Positions 36,321 through 48,300 of a stretch of DNA of 64,000 bases are shown here, in pieces. Origin of the DNA: Apus apus. Its lineage: Eukaryota; Chordata; Aves; Apodiformes; Apodidae. The notes under the pieces are model-generated. The model ran no database searches. It worked only from the letters and a program-made list of their open reading frames with translations, and was not told the origin of the DNA. Made by a program: the position numbers and the translations under genes. The stretch is from assembly GCF_020740795.1 (NCBI RefSeq), contig NC_067312.1, positions 66,732,905 through 66,796,904 on the forward strand, read 5' to 3'. Position 1 is the stretch's first letter, and every line of letters starts with the position of its first letter.

Positions 36321-39300
36321 GTGCGGGCCCGCTTGGGGGTGGGAGGGCCGCGCTCCGTCCTCTGCCGGGCTCGGGTCTGGCCCACCCCGTTCCCGGAGGA
36401 GAGAACGCGGCCCGGGCCCCGGCAGAGCTGGGAAGGCCCTTTTCCCATATCCCTGGGCGGGGGGCGAGATGGGGAAAGGGAGAGGACGGGCCCCGGCGCT
36501 GGGGGAGGGGCGGGCAGCGTGTGCGGGGGGAGGGGTCGCCGGAGCCGGAATGAGGGCCTGAGGCCCGGGCTGTGGGGGGAGACGTGATCGCCTGGGAGGA
36601 GTCTGCGGGTGTCGGGAGAGGAGCTGCAGTGTCACGATGTGCGGGGTCAGTGGCGTCCCCTTCCCGGGGGGCACGGGCGGTCGTGGGGGGTCCTCTGTGC
36701 TTCGGGGTGTCGAGGTGTCTCCTGCTGGGTGAGAGTGACTTCGTAGCTGGAGGAGAGGGGCTCTTGTAGCCGGTCTGCCAGCCGGGTGGGCTTTCCTCGT
36801 CGTTTTGGAGGAGAATGCTCAGAAGGTGGAAGCGGGAGTGTCTCACGCCGTACTCTGGGGGAGAGGAGCTGGGCTACAGGAATCTGAAATTTTTATTTTA
36901 ATCTCTGAAGTACTACTCAAGAGATTACTACTCAAGAGCGGTAATCTTGGCTGTCTTACATAGGGAGCACTGGAAGTGGGGTCGTGACCTCTTGGGGCGG
37001 GGCAGGGGGTGTAGTGCAGCAGAAGGAAAATGTGGTCCTTGCTCTCCACGGATTCCCGCCTAGAAAGAAGATGCTGGGAGAGCTGTAGGGATCTTTTCTG
37101 CAGGGTTGTGTATTGGAGAGGAGCTCGTGAGCGTTTCCTCTTAGATGCTTCCCTGTACACTTGCTGAGGCTAGTGTATATTGTGTTTGATGAAGGTGGGT
37201 GATTGTGGAGATACTTTATTGTTTTGGCTACGGTGTGAGCAGCAGTGATTAATTTGCGTTTGTGAGGTAAGGGAGTGCATGTGACATTCTGCTGACCTCT
37301 GTGGGGTGAGTGTTGGTGTCACCTGCAGAGCAGGTATTTGGCTGTGTGGCTAGGTGTGTAATAGTCTCCCTTATTGGCAGATTGCAGTGACTGTGTATTT
37401 CTGTACTGGGAGAAGGGAGAGGATCTGTTTTCATTGCAGGTGAATGTTTTCTGTTGGCACATGTGAGTCTGTTGAAAGATCCTCGGGGAAATACGGTGTT
37501 CTGAGATGAGATGAAGAGCCCTAAGTGGGTTTGCAGGGTTGGAAATTGCCTCCGTCACTTGCCTGAGCACGGGTGGTTGCCTCTGATAGCCGAATCAAGA
37601 CAAGCCTGTGGCCTTTTGCAGGATTTGGGAAGTTTAGTATCTGAAGGTGGGTCTGCAGCAGCCCTTCACGTGACATCTGGTCAGTGAAACTATGGAGCAT
37701 TGCATATTTTTTTATAAAGTCTCTTGGTTTGCACTCATCCACTTCCATCTTGAGAAAAGTAAAGTAACCATAGTGAAAGTCAGACTAGGAATTCATTTGG
37801 CTGAAGAGTGGCAGAGGGACATGGCAAATGTCTAGCTGAAGCATTTGTTAGAAACCGTCAGAGGTTTTAAAACGTTAGTCTTGCTGCTGAGAAAAGCTCT
37901 CTTTTCATCTTTACTCCTGTTCACTGTATCCAGTAAGGTCATGGGAAATAAAATCAAGGGGAGAACTGAAGGAATGTTGCCAGTCAAAAGGCTCACCAGC
38001 TTATGAGACAGCAAAATGGATTAGCTAGAAGTTGGATTATGGGAAATTGGACTGCACTCTGATTGTAAATGTAGTTGGTACAGTAGCTCAGTAACTGAAA
38101 TAAGAATGTTCCTCATGACTGTGATACTTCATTTTAACTAGGAAGGAATGGGTAGTAAGATAGAGGAAATGTGGGTAGGATTTGAGGAGAACTTTAAGTG
38201 AGCAGGGTGAAGTCTTGATCTTATTAGCCATAGAGGTGTTGGGGTGAAAAATGTATTTAAATTTTCTTGGTTGACTTTTTAGAAAATTGTTAAGAAATTA
38301 ATTTTGATACTGCTTTAAATTGTAAATAAACAGAAAAACAGGTTTGTGCCTTCTGTTAGAAACCAAACGTTAAAATTGGAAAATGCTTCATAATTTAATA
38401 TGTTAACAATATATGTTTGAAAGTTCTCAGTCTGATTTTGAAAAATACTAGTTTTAGCTAGGTGCACTGGGTTTCTTAGATTAATTTGCTAATATCTTGA
38501 AATAAATGTGTTTATTTTGTGGAGTTCAGGGAACATTACCTTTAGTCTTTGAACTATATTTATGAGTTTCTTTTCTAGAGGTAGGCTTGTTTACTTGGAG
38601 CTGTGCCCTATGCTGTGACAAGGCCAAAAATCATCTGGTTGTGAAAGGCCCAGGAAACTTGTTTCTCTAAGATTGCATTCTGGTTCTTTAGAATTGTTTT
38701 TTGGTATTAGCAATTTCTCATCTTATTCTCAATGCAGAATTATTCTGAAGAGACTTGATGTTGCAGTGCAAGGTAGCATTCTAGCAGGAGTTTATGCTTG
38801 TAACCAAAAGCTGTCATTAATTTTAAGGAATACTTAAACAAACCTTCCAGTGAGAATTTGAATCAACATAATAACTAATTAGACTTGTCACAGCTTTTAC
38901 GCAAGGAGCTGATTTTGATTTTTTTCCCTGCTTAATCAGGCTGTTCATGTTAACGTTCAAAACATGCTTTTAATAATGTAACTTTAGTTTTGGTTTAGAT
39001 GTGTTTTAAAGTATTGGCTCACTGAACATTTTGCCAGAATAAAAATCAGACTTGAAGCACGGTTTGTGATTTTTAGTTTGTGAAAGTGTTGCATGGGAAC
39101 TGATTTTGTACTAATCATGCTCTGTAGGGGGGTGGGTTTACCTGTTACAGTAATTCAAAGGTGTTCTGAGCAGGGCAGTTCAGTACTTGAGCATTCAGAC
39201 TTAAATAGGATAAAGGAAAGTGTGCATGTATCTACACAAGCTGCTCCTTGCATTTGTTGACTGAGAGAGAAAATACATTAAACATTGTGTTAGAAGCAAG

Positions 39301-42300
39301 TAATAATAAGCCTTGACTGAAACTCATGCAGACCTATGTAGCCACATCTTGACTGAGGTGTCAGTGATGACACTGTAGGCTTTTAAATCTAGTGCTTCTC
39401 GTGGACTTCTAAAAAATCTCCACAAACATACTTAAATTCCTTTTGAAGTGAGATACTGGTTGAAAGTCAGCTTGTCCTGTTTCTTTCTTTTTCAGCTTCT
39501 TTGTGCTGTTAACCTGTAACCCAATTGTCAAAATGCAGAAAAATGCTAGGAATATTCCGGATGTCAGTAGTCTTTTTGGCCACAGTCTCTGTGTCTCATA
39601 ATGTGGGCTTTCACATTTTGGTGTTCAGTTACAATGTTTGAACACCTGGGAAATACCTTCTTGTTCCACAGCACATCAACAAGACAGTTATGTAAGTTTG
39701 AACTTCTGTACATTCTGGTGCAACCTTTTTTATGCTTTATTGTTAAATGTGTATGCAGATTTTTGGATGCTAATATTATGCCTGTCCCTTTGGTGCTGGA
39801 AGCTTCTGATTTTTAAGTTTAGAAATTTAGGCTAGGTACTAACCAAAGCTGTCTTGAATGTGTGGGTATGATGCATGAGCCAACTGGTATGTAATAAGTA
39901 AAGAGTGAGGTTTTATATGTGTTTTGTTTTTCCAAATAAAACAGGTATACTGCAGGGAAAGAGAGATACTACTCTCATTTTTCAAAAGGCAATAACATTG
40001 TAAAGAATTTGTATATTCTAATTTGTAGGGGTTATAAAAACATTTTTGGCTATGTAACAACGAGGTGGTACATATGAGTATGTACTCAGGGGGGTCTTTG
40101 ATAGAGTGACAAGCTGCTTCTCTTCAGAGAGTGCAGTGGTAAATTTCTGAATTAGTGCAGACTATCATGTGAATGGATAGAATATGATTTGTAAACCCAT
40201 ATGAAAGCAGATACTGTTTGTGAACCCACAAAATTTTATTAGTTACATCTGTTTGTATCTGGTGTATTGAGAGCTATAGTAAAGCATGTAATAAAAAAAG
40301 GAGCATTAAAAGCTCATGTAACTTTGAAATATACTTTGCATCAGTTCTTTCTGTGTTATGGACTGTTGAAAAAGATATCTATCATTTCTTGTAGCTCTCC
40401 TGGTAAACTGTGGGCCTCTCTTGGAAAAACACCTGATCTAGCAGTGTTAGTGAAGAATAAGGATTAATACAGTTCAATATATAAGTGAAAAAATTGTAAG
40501 TAGTAGTACATTTATGTCCTTAGAAAGTGATTTTCTTCTTTTTGTGTGTGTGATATAAGAAGATATTAAAGTAACAGATTTAGTTTTGGTAACTTTAGTT
40601 TTGCTAAACTTGTAGTTTATTGAATTAGTAAGAAGAATTAACTTCAGAAACAGTTCTGCAAAAGTGAAAGGATATTGCTGAGTGAAATGGTAAAATCTGA
40701 CTCTGAGGCTTGTATCTTATGATGAAGTATGAGCTTACTCTGATGACCTCCTTCCTACATATGTTTATTGTAGGTTTGTTTTTATATTTTCCTGGGAGTT
40801 TATGGTCTTAGTGGTTAGAGGAAAAGTGCTCTGATGATGCAGTTCAAAATGCAGAGATATCATTCTAGGTTAAAGATGTGATTCTGTCTCATGTCCCGGT
40901 AGTTTTCTCTAATTGTTATTTGATTTTATAGCAGGTATCTTTCTCCTCTTCTAGAGGATTGCTATATTGCCCTTGCATCTCCTAGGATTTTAATGGTGAG
41001 TGTACATAACTTGCACTGTCAGAGGAGGTGTGAATTTGAAGAGCTTGAAATATGATATATGACTCAGCAAAAATGGTAGCATTTGCACTTCTTCCATTAC
41101 TTTTATACTTTCTTTGCAGACTGTAGCATTTTCTTGTCGTGTTTTCTGAAAATTCATGTTTGTTTTATTAACTGTATAGGATTTTTGCTAGTGCTTTTCT
41201 TTGGTAGCTAGTCTGTTCCCTGGTTAATTTTCAAGCAATGAAATTTGTTCTAATTCTTGGCTGGTAAACGCTAGGCTTTCACCTGTTCAGGGATATTCTC
41301 CTTAAATTCTAGTGAGCTATCTAATAGAATTTCCAAAGAATTTTGGAGAGGATGCCGTATATTCTTTAAAATTTAATAAAGGAAATGTTAAGATAGCATG
41401 AATTAAGAATAACATTTTATTTATGTTACAATATGCTTTTACATGTTAGCCATTTCTCAAATGTTTTTGGCTCTATGACCGTATTTTTTTCAGCTGTTTT
41501 ATTTGGAATGTTCTTATCTGATTTAGATGTAAGCAAGAAAAAACTACCTTTTTAGTAATGCTTTCATATTATGTGCTGCGTTTCTCAAGAGTCCAAACTT
41601 TCTTGTACCACCATTCCCAGTGTGGCCAGTAAGCAGAGAAGTTAAACATGCAGGTTGTGTGCTTAGACAGCTCTGTACATAATTATGTCTTACATTTAAA
41701 GTCTGTTTTTCAGTTATGTTTGGTAAGCAGAGATATCTGTCCTTGATTTATCTAACAGGCTGGAAGGTGTTCCTTTTGGAACTTATGAGGAGCAGAGAGT
41801 ACATGTTTAATTAAAGAATAATATGAGCAAATAATGATGTTACTGTCTGCAGTCTCCATGTTGCCCATCTGCATACAAGGGCATGTTCATTGGCCTTGAA
41901 AAGTAATTTAATGTATTTCTGAAACATGGGAAAATACTTTCCTGAACATAAATTTACAGGGCTGTGAAACCTAGAGAGCTGAAGAGTATGGCTGCCAGTG
42001 TCTTCTCCCATCAGGGTTTGCATCTTCGGTCACCTTTCCAGACAGAACACATGGACAGAATGGGCTCACTAAAACATAGAACATTTTGTTTTGCACATTA
42101 TGGTGAAGCACAGAATGCTTATCTAGGCCCTCTGAGGGCCAGACAGGAGGCCTTATCAGCTCTCCACTGCATGGTGCCCTGCAAGGAGAGTCAAATGAAC
42201 ATGAGGTGCTCGTGACTGCTAAAAGCATACTGCATCCGAGTGTGGTCTAAAGGCTGACTCTAGTTCTCCTTGTCTCTGTCAGTCCCTGTGTTTTTGTATC

Positions 42301-45300
42301 GGAGTCATGTTAAGCTCAGGGAAATAAACAACTGGGGCTGAAATCCTTATCCCTATCCTTCCAGCTTGAGTTGATACCTTGTATTTCTAACTTGGGTTTT
42401 TTTTGGTTATCTAAATGAAGGTCATTAATGCATACCTAAATAAACTTGTTTCACTCTTCCAACTGGTTTGTCAGTATGCAGCACTGGGAATGGTTTTTTT
42501 AAGTGTCTTTTTATAATTACTTTAAAAAATCTTGCTAACTTTTTTTATACTGAAGTGCCTATATTGCTTTTATAAATATCCCTGTTGTAAAAATTGTCAG
42601 CTTAAAAGTACTGGAAGGTTATTTATGCTAATCAACATAATCATGCAAGAGTCACTGCTCAGAGAATGTAAGGTTTCTCCTTAAAACAAGCCCTTGTGGG
42701 TTTTAGAGGGAATGCTCAGAGCTATCAGTAGCCACATCTTCCTGCTTTTTTTAAAAGGTGCCAATAGCTGAGCTTTTCTTTTCCATATTGCCTAAAGTTC
42801 TGCTTTATGGTGAAATCTATGTGTTCAGGTGTTAGTACAAAGCTGCATGTATGTGAGTCCTTCAGTCACTAGCATCAGAGAACTGGTCCTAGTGTCTTCC
42901 CTTTTAAACAGTGCTTAGATCCGTTTTGAACTGCAGGGTAAAAGTGTGTGGAGGCCAACTTTGAGAAAATAATTTTCTTCATCTCTGGGTAATGCATAAT
43001 GGCAAGTAGTAGACTGAGGAAATTAGAAAGGCAGAGGTAGTTGCTGGGGAAGTAAATGTCACAACTAAATTTCAGTTTTTACCTTGCCTTTCCCAGCCTA
43101 TTTATCTTCCGGACCATGCTCTTTTTTTCCTTGTTTACAAACTTAAACACAGTAAATACAAATAGTAAATACAGAAGGTTATGAATGGTTTATACAGTCT
43201 GTGAGGCTGTTGTGAAATACTGGAATAATTTTAAATGCCTTGCTTAGTGGAGGACAAATGTTTTTGTTTCCAGTCACTCACTCAACTCACCTCATAAACC
43301 TGACTGGATTCATAAGACTCTTCCTCTTCTAAGGTGCTTCTCAATTACTGTATCTGCTGTGCCTCTGGGACCTGAAGTAGGGCAGTAATCCATTCATGCG
43401 ACTGTTGAGGTGGTCTTTGGACTAAATATGAGTTCCTGTTTAGGAAGCCAATATAGGAGATTACTGTAAATCTAGCTTTGTGCCAGCAAAATCTGCTTTT
43501 ACTATTTGTAGAAGGAAGTAGCTAGAACCAAATGTGTTCTTACCAGTAAAGCTCCTATAAAGCATTTACTTATGAGGTAAGTACTGTCTTGCCTTCTGGA
43601 CATTTCAACAGTAGGCACTATATATGCCATTAATCTGATGCTGATCATGGAGTTTGATTAGGGATAGTAAAACCTGTTGCACTGGTCAGTTGTTGCTTCA
43701 TTAGGTGGTATATTATCTGCTATGATGAAATCGTCATCATCGGACCTTGAGCAGTGTCTCTCTGGCAGTATAATGTGTGGTAAATAAGTTTTCAAGGGCA
43801 GTGGTGGGGAAAACTTGGGAATATTAAGTGTAAATTCTAAGCAGTGTTTAGAGTGGCATGTCCTCCCACAGGGAAGAGGAGTAGAACAAAGCCCTTTGGA
43901 CTCTCATCCTTGTCTAAATGATGACTTCTCTAGAAGTCTGGAAGAAACCTATTTGTCTATTCCAGAGAAGGTGGAGATCGGTAGTGAATTAAAAGGTAGA
44001 TTTAAAAACTCCTTTGCTTGGAGCTCATTCTCAAACAGAGAAGCAGTTCAACTGTAGGTAGCTTGGTAGAGAAGGTCTTTCAGAGTTAGTCTTGGGATCC
44101 ATCTCTTTGTGGTCCTTTTATTATTTTTATAAGAATTTGATAATTTTGAATACAAATCAGTAGAAACATGATGGAATAGAAGAAGACAAAGTTCAGCATT
44201 AGTACTTGGCTGATTGGGGGTCAGCCTTTTGGAAATGGCTGTCAAATGAGCAGCTTAGAGGAATGAGTTGAATTCTCTTAAAGATTAAGCCCTGCAGCTC
44301 CTGGATCCTGGAACTTCCAGTAAGAGTAGTGATGCCACTCTTCTACATATGTTCTGGCCACCTATTCCCAAGGGGAATGAATTTCCAGCAGAGCAGGCAG
44401 AGGAAAGAGCTGCTAGGGAGTGTATGGAAGACTTGAGACTGTGAAAGGAAACTAACAGGCCCTGGCTAGCTTAGCTTGTGAGCTGGGAGAAAGATGTAAT
44501 GCTGTTTAAATATTTTACAGTGGTTAGCACCATGAGAGGTGGGAAGGGTTTTCATGTTTGAATTATGACATCAACATCAGAACAAACAAGCATTAGTAGT
44601 CCATTAATTAATATGGGCTGGAAATTAGGAGAAGTCTTCCTTCATGACAATAAACTTCATAGCAGCCTTGTGGTAGAAGAAGTAGCAAACAGCCTTACTT
44701 GTCTTCAGGTGAAGGTAGATCAGATTCTTGATGAAGATTGGTATGTGGCTTATGTTGGAAGGGGTCCTTAACAATTTTGTATTCTGTTTCTCTCAGGAAA
44801 CTCAGAAAATTATGTTGTTTTGTGGTACATCCTTTGTAAATGTAAATTAAATTGATGGAAGTATACTGTTCACTTTTTTATTAGGAATTATGAAATATCT
44901 TTGAACCAGCTGAATGTTTTCCTTCTGTTTTAGTGTAATTTATGAGGTAGGAGAAATAGAAACTGGGTTGTGAGAGGGAAGGGAGGGAGTTTGCTCAGTG
45001 TATTGAGTTACGGGAACTACTTTCCTAGATGGAGCACAGCATGCCGTTCTTGCTTTGCAGGCTAAATTAACTGTAGGGAACAACTGGGCAACTTGGCAGT
45101 AGCAGGTTCATGTAACCCCTTTTTAGGATTCCCAGCTGGGGTGGAGTTAGGAGCTGGTATTTCTTTGGAAGCCCTTAGTTTTTCAGGTAGGAGTTGATTG
45201 ACTACAATTCTTAATTAAACAGATAGCATGACATCTGTTCTTGAGGACATTGTGTTCCATACAGTTTCTGAATAATGAGAGTTTCACATCTATATTTGTA

Positions 45301-48300
45301 GGGGGGCAGAAGAAAATAATCTTGTAAGTTGGCCCGTGTAGTGTATACGCGTGCTGTTTCTGAATCTTTAGGGTGAATGTTTGCAGATGCTCATTCTTAA
45401 AGGTGTTATCATAAACTGAGGTTTCCCTTTATTCTGCTGTGAAAATTACTAGGGCAGAAGAAAATTTCTTTTCCCTAAGGACTCAAGTATATTTTGAACT
45501 CAGATCAAGTGGAACAAAGCAAGTAGCCTTGGAGGGTTTGTAATGCGAGTGTTGAGGTTGACTGTGTGTATCTTAAACCTGCTTTCTAGGTTTGAGGGAT
45601 CAATGTGCACGGAGTGCTTTCATGAAATTAATCTTCACTTAATAACCCTAAGCTGATGGTGATGCTAAAGTATAGATTCTCAGCGACATAATTTGCTAGA
45701 GGGAAAGATTAGGATGGTGTTTCAGCAGCTCACTGTACCACTGTCTGAAGAGCAATGAGAGGGCATCTCTCATCTATTATTTTTTTTTCTTGAAAAAAGG
45801 ACATTTGCAATTTAAATGGTTTAAACTGCTGTGTATGATGGCATACAGGTTGTTTAGGGAGTGCTCCTAAGTATTCTTTTCTGTTGGCCAGAATTAGGGC
45901 ACAGGTATCTTCTCATTAGTGGGTGCAAAGTCTTCAGTCACTCCAGTTAGAACTACAAGAGGAAATTTTATGCCACTAGGATATTACTGTTAAATTGGAT
46001 GTGTCTGATGTTACCATTTTATTTTTTTTTGAGAATTAGCATTGTACCCTCTGCAAATGAAGTGTTTGTGGCCTAGGCTAGGCATTGATGAAAGCCAAAA
46101 GAACAGGTAGGCACTGTATAAAAACTTACTTTGCCTGAGTTTTTTTTTAATTTCTGCCTCTAACTGGAAAATGCTGATGACTGCAGCTGACTGCATTCTC
46201 TTGCAGAGTCAAGCTATAGTAGTTAAGTCCTTTTCATTTTCTCCTTTAAATAGGTGTGATCATTTAAGTGCACTCATTTGATATATGACAGATTCCTTTT
46301 GGTAAATTACTAATATGTATAGAGGCATTAATCAGTGTTCTGAAATGTATTTTCTGGAAGTTACTTCGCTGGTTTTTCTGATTTCAGTTTTACAGGAGCA
46401 ACTTGAACCACATTATAGCATTTTTAATTAACAATTTGGAGTTCATTATTTGTTAAGTTACTGTCAGTCACCATAACACGTTAGAGATTGAATGTCAGAA
46501 GGTCACAGTAGAGTGAATGTCCATTTGAATGATGGTAATTTTTGCCTTTGCGTAGGGCAGTGTATCTATGGATATAGTTAGGAAAATAGTGTATCTTAGC
46601 TGAGCTGTGTCAAGCTGAAATTTGTTTTAGCTTTTTGCAAACTGTCAGCTGAAGAAATGCATCTGAGAACTGAAGTAGTTTGTGTTTGAATTTACTTTAT
46701 GATCTATTCTTAAACTAATTGACATATACAGCAAGTACAGAGAATAAAGAAGACCACTTCTGAAAACTGTAATGGCCTTCTGTCTTCAGAATTCCTTTTT
46801 TTTCTTTTTCTGATTCCTTTGAGAAGCTCCGAATTGTCGCTGTATTGGCAGGCTTTAGCCAAAGATTGCCTTGGTTCGAAGAGCAAGTGTGTACTTTGTT
46901 CCTATGGTCAGTACATGGTTCATGACACCTGGCTGTGTTACTTGCATTAATAAGAACTAATTCACCAACGCAATTATTACCAAACTCCTTCACATGGATC
47001 CAGGTAATGCATAGTAATTTATGTGTTTAGTCTGTTCTGACCTAAATCACAGCATTAATAAAAATTCTATCAGGAGTGGGACCCAAAAGGGGTTTTTGGA
47101 TGGTGGAAAGGGGATTCTACAGCTGGAGAGTGGTCTCTTGCATGTCCATGAGACTGAGACTACCTGTGGCTGCTGACTTATTTTTCCTGGGTGTAATTTT
47201 GTGGAACCTGAAGATTCATGCTTGGGGTAGAAGCCTAGCAGACAGTGTATGTCAGTAGTGTGTATAGGATAATGGTAGCTCATAGGGAGGTTAACACTAA
47301 CACCTACTTTATAAGGCCAGCAGAAACAGCATGTAGTAGAAGCTGAGTTCAGTCTCCCTAAAGCAAACTAAATGTAATGATGTGATGTGACTTTACCTTT
47401 GCATCTTGTGCACTGGCTTTCTTGAGGAACACATTTTAAGGATCTATGAAGACACTGCATATTTAGCATTGCTACTGTGGAAATGAGTAATGTTATCTCT
47501 TTGATACTTGAACTGCCTAACCTCTTAGAAGGAGTGTTAGTTGTAGGACTACAGGTGTCACTTTGATTAGTGTTGGCTGCAACTCAAATGGTGGACAGCA
47601 AAGGCAAACGGATCGTTGCACTCTGTGAGTGTTCTGCTACAGTAAATATTGTAGCTCTTTCACATGGATCCAATTACTGTGTAGTAATTAACACATGTGT
47701 TTAGTGTGTCCTGACCTACACTACTACAGTTAGCTGTTCAGACAATTTTATTTGAGAGAACAGATTTTGGTTTTGTTCCTTTTAGGAAAAAAAGTGTGTT
47801 CTGAAATAAAACTCAAAACACTGAAACATGAGGTGGACAAAGTTTGAAACCAGTAGCTTGGTTGAGTGCAGTGGACATGAAGCAAGCCTTAATTTTCTCA
47901 TTCAAAATAGATTATACCTCCTGATTACATTATTATATTTGTTACAAATCAGTGACATACGATGACTGAATAAAGAAGCAGCTTTGAGACATCATCTTTA
48001 AAGGATTAGAGCAAGAGCCTAAATACATGAATAGGTAAGCAGCATATTAAAAAGTAGGCATTGGAAAACATAGTAGGCTTTTAACATGATTCAGGGAGTT
48101 AATTTGGCCTAGTGAGTGCAGAACACTTGAGTTTCCCTAAGTATCCAATACTTTAAAGTTCAGGAAAAACTTCTTGATGGCTTATCTATGTCTAAGGAGA
48201 CTGTTCAGTTTTAAGGTAACTTCCAGTCAGATAATAATTAGGGAGGAATTCACAAATTATATCTTTAGTTTTCAAGTAAATACTCTTTTAAAATAAATGT

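Larger units (their letters stand above)
35330..36600 (+). promoter_or_regulatory. RAD23B: CpG-island promoter of RAD23B
   Basis: A sharply GC- and CpG-rich block surrounds coding exon 1 and contrasts with the AT-rich sequence on both sides. No TATA box is evident. It contains GC boxes (CCCCGCCCCC type around 36045-36065), several NRF1-like palindromes and a long pyrimidine-rich leader. This is the usual architecture of a broadly expressed housekeeping promoter, as expected for RAD23B. The transcription start cannot be placed from sequence alone but is probably within 35.95-36.2 kb. Confidence 0.85.

Noticed and set aside
35357-36674. Minus-strand frames of 363 and 370 codons across the RAD23B CpG island
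   Set aside because: Both are Arg/Gly/Pro-rich translations of stop-poor GC-rich promoter DNA, antisense to exon 1, with no recognisable domain.
44565-44771. 68-codon frame with a genuine ATG in intron 1
   Set aside because: Short, with no motif, and inside a gene intron. Such frames are expected by chance.
46870-46885. GGTTCGAA, resembling a tRNA B box
   Set aside because: No matching A box, acceptor stem or terminator run is present at suitable spacing.
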